From: Marinobacter panjinensis
GTDB lineage: Bacteria > Pseudomonadota > Gammaproteobacteria > Pseudomonadales > Oleiphilaceae
Direction: 5' to 3'
DNA: 64,000 bases
Assembly (NCBI RefSeq): GCF_005298175.1
Contig: NZ_SZYH01000001.1
Coordinates: forward strand, 806,001-870,000
This document shows positions 63,140 through 64,000 of the stretch, piece by piece. Numbering within the stretch: the first letter of the stretch is position 1; each line of letters opens with the position of its first letter. The notes beneath the pieces were generated by a model, which was given only the letters and a program-made list of their open reading frames with translations, was not told the DNA's origin and ran no database searches. The position numbers and the translations under genes were made by a program.

Positions 63140-63772
63140 TTAACTGGCTGGAATCATATTACGCAGCGCCAGCCGGATCAGCTCCTGGCTCGACATGCCA
63201 TCTTCAGCCACCTTGCTGATGGCCTTTGTTGCTTCCTGGGGCTTGTAGCCAAGGGCAATCAGGGCAGCCTCCGCCTCTTCCGCCGGATGATGACCCATTG
63301 CGCCCCCGGCACCCGATGCACCGGTGCTGACTGTCGCATTCGGCGACCCGGGCGTAAACTGACCTTCAAGTTGCCCTATACGATCCGTCATTTCAATAAG
63401 CAGCCGTTCGGCGGTTTTCTTGCCAACCCCCGGAAGCTTGACCAGCGCATTGGCGTCGCGGGCTTCAACACAGCGGATAAACTGGTTGGCATCCAGCCCC
63501 GAGAGAATCCCTGCCGCGAGCTTGGGGCCCACCCCATTCACCTTGATCAAAAGGCGAAACAGGTCCCGGTCAAGTCGGGAAGAAAACCCATAAAGGCTCT
63601 GGGCGTCTTCGCGGACCACAAAATGGGTATGGAGAACCAGCTCATCACCGGTTTCAGGCAGGTTAAAAAACGTGGTGTAGGGAATATCGACTTCGTAGCC
63701 CAACCCGGCACATTCTACCAATGCCTGGGCAGGGGATTTCTCGATCAGGATGCCTCGGATACGACCAATCAA
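63140..63772 (-). CDS. ruvA: Holliday junction DNA-binding protein RuvA
   Basis: 210 residues starting at a TTG (63772), since the universal N-terminus MIGRIRGILIEK begins exactly there; GGGAG lies about 7 bases upstream. Domain I OB fold (ALVECAGLGYEVDIPYTTF), domain II HhH motifs (LIKVNGVGPKLAAGILSG, LVKLPGVGKKTAERLLIEM), domain III EEAEAALIALGYKPQEATKA. Tetramer that holds the four-way junction for RuvB. Confidence 0.96.
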   Translation of the reverse strand: MIGRIRGILIEKSPAQALVECAGLGYEVDIPYTTFFNLPETGDELVLHTHFVVREDAQSLYGFSSRLDRDLFRLLIKVNGVGPKLAAGILSGLDANQFIRCVEARDANALVKLPGVGKKTAERLLIEMTDRIGQLEGQFTPGSPNATVSTGASGAGGAMGHHPAEEAEAALIALGYKPQEATKAISKVAEDGMSSQELIRLALRNMIPAS

Positions 63773-63783
63773 CGGGTTTCTCC

Positions 63784-63819
63784 CTCGAATTCAATCTCGA
63801 ATTCAATCTCGACTTCAAT
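63784..63819. repeat. 12-bp tandem repeat, three units, between ruvC and ruvA
   Basis: CTCGAATTCAAT at 63784-63795 and 63796-63807, then CTCGACTTCAAT at 63808-63819 with one change. It lies in the 54-base gap just upstream of the ruvA TTG on the minus strand. Confidence 0.85.
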
Positions 63820-63826
63820 GAGCCTG

Positions 63827-64000
63827 TTATTGCCTTCTGACCCTGTTATTACGCACCTTACCACCGCCCCCGGCAGCCAGCCGCGCCATGCTCTGGCTCA
63901 TGTGGGCGTGGCAAAGCGCAATACCCAGTGCATCGGCGGCATCCTCCTGGGGTTTGCGGGACAGGGCCAGCAATACCTGAACCATGTGCTGTACCTGGGC
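63827..64000 (-). CDS. ruvC: Holliday junction endonuclease RuvC (C-terminal part, cut by right edge)
   Basis: 57 residues to the TAA at 63829-63827. [16 protein letters not shown] followed by [16 protein letters not shown] is the conserved RuvC C-terminus, with the last metal-binding Asp in DAADAL. The final [10 protein letters not shown] is a basic tail. Position upstream of ruvA fits the ruvCAB order. The N-terminus is outside the window. Confidence 0.93.
   Translation of the reverse strand, partial: AQVQHMVQVLLALSRKPQEDAADALGIALCHAHMSQSMARLAAGGGGKVRNNRVRRQ

Overview
The window reads as chromosomal DNA of a marine gammaproteobacterium. Marinobacter or a close relative is the best guess, from the gene orders ruvC-ruvA-ruvB-ybgC-tolQ-tolR-tolA-tolB-pal-cpoB-tRNA-Lys-nadA and dapA-bamC-purC and from protein character; no search was run, so the genus is inference. 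Most of the window has moderately high GC. An AT-rich stretch at about 11.1-14.9 kb and a GC-rich gene at 18.7-20.7 kb stand out as foreign.

1-7 kb: an edge-truncated helix-turn-helix regulator, then a compact set of enzymes with no assigned joint function: RibD-type reductase, YbhN-type membrane protein, a fused glycosyltransferase-methyltransferase, a pterin-synthase-fold protein lacking most active-site residues, a zinc-less medium-chain dehydrogenase, a CDP-alcohol phosphotransferase and a YceI protein. 7-10.5 kb: a two-gene lipase operon behind a textbook CRP-type site and three inverted repeats, an EamA transporter, and tRNA-Val(GAC).

10.5-47.3 kb: a surface-polysaccharide locus, apparently built in several rounds of exchange. 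It opens next to tRNA-Val with the debris of an AbiE-type toxin-antitoxin pair, whose toxin 5' end (broken by an amber codon) is joined in frame to the 3' half of a Wzx flippase. An AT-rich sugar operon (RmlD-like, Old Yellow Enzyme, epimerase) and an epimerase remnant follow. Next are the CDP-3,6-dideoxyhexose genes, split between strands (rfbF plus a C-methyltransferase on +; rfbG-rfbH on -), a membrane PQQ-type sugar dehydrogenase with cytochrome c, a GH30-like lipoprotein hydrolase, and an FAD enzyme with a duplicated membrane module. Three dense operons come after that: + 29.1-37.8 kb, - 37.8-42.0 kb and + 42.4-47.3 kb. They hold a Wzx flippase, three GT4 and five GT2-type glycosyltransferases (four of the GT2s a divergent paralogous set), a GT39-like membrane enzyme, two zinc-ribbon methyltransferases, three Gfo/Idh/MocA dehydrogenases, UDP-xylose synthase and a polysaccharide deacetylase. 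UDP-glucuronate epimerase closes the locus. A sulfotransferase pseudogene lies inside.

47.4-64 kb: conserved housekeeping DNA, nearly all on the minus strand: an outer-membrane barrel, purC, bamC, dapA, an AI-2E family transporter, a TusA-like protein, bepA (+), nadA, two identical tRNA-Lys(TTT) genes, cpoB-pal-tolB-tolA-tolR-tolQ-ybgC and ruvB-ruvA-ruvC (ruvC cut by the right edge).

No transposase, integrase, CRISPR array or rRNA gene was recognised.
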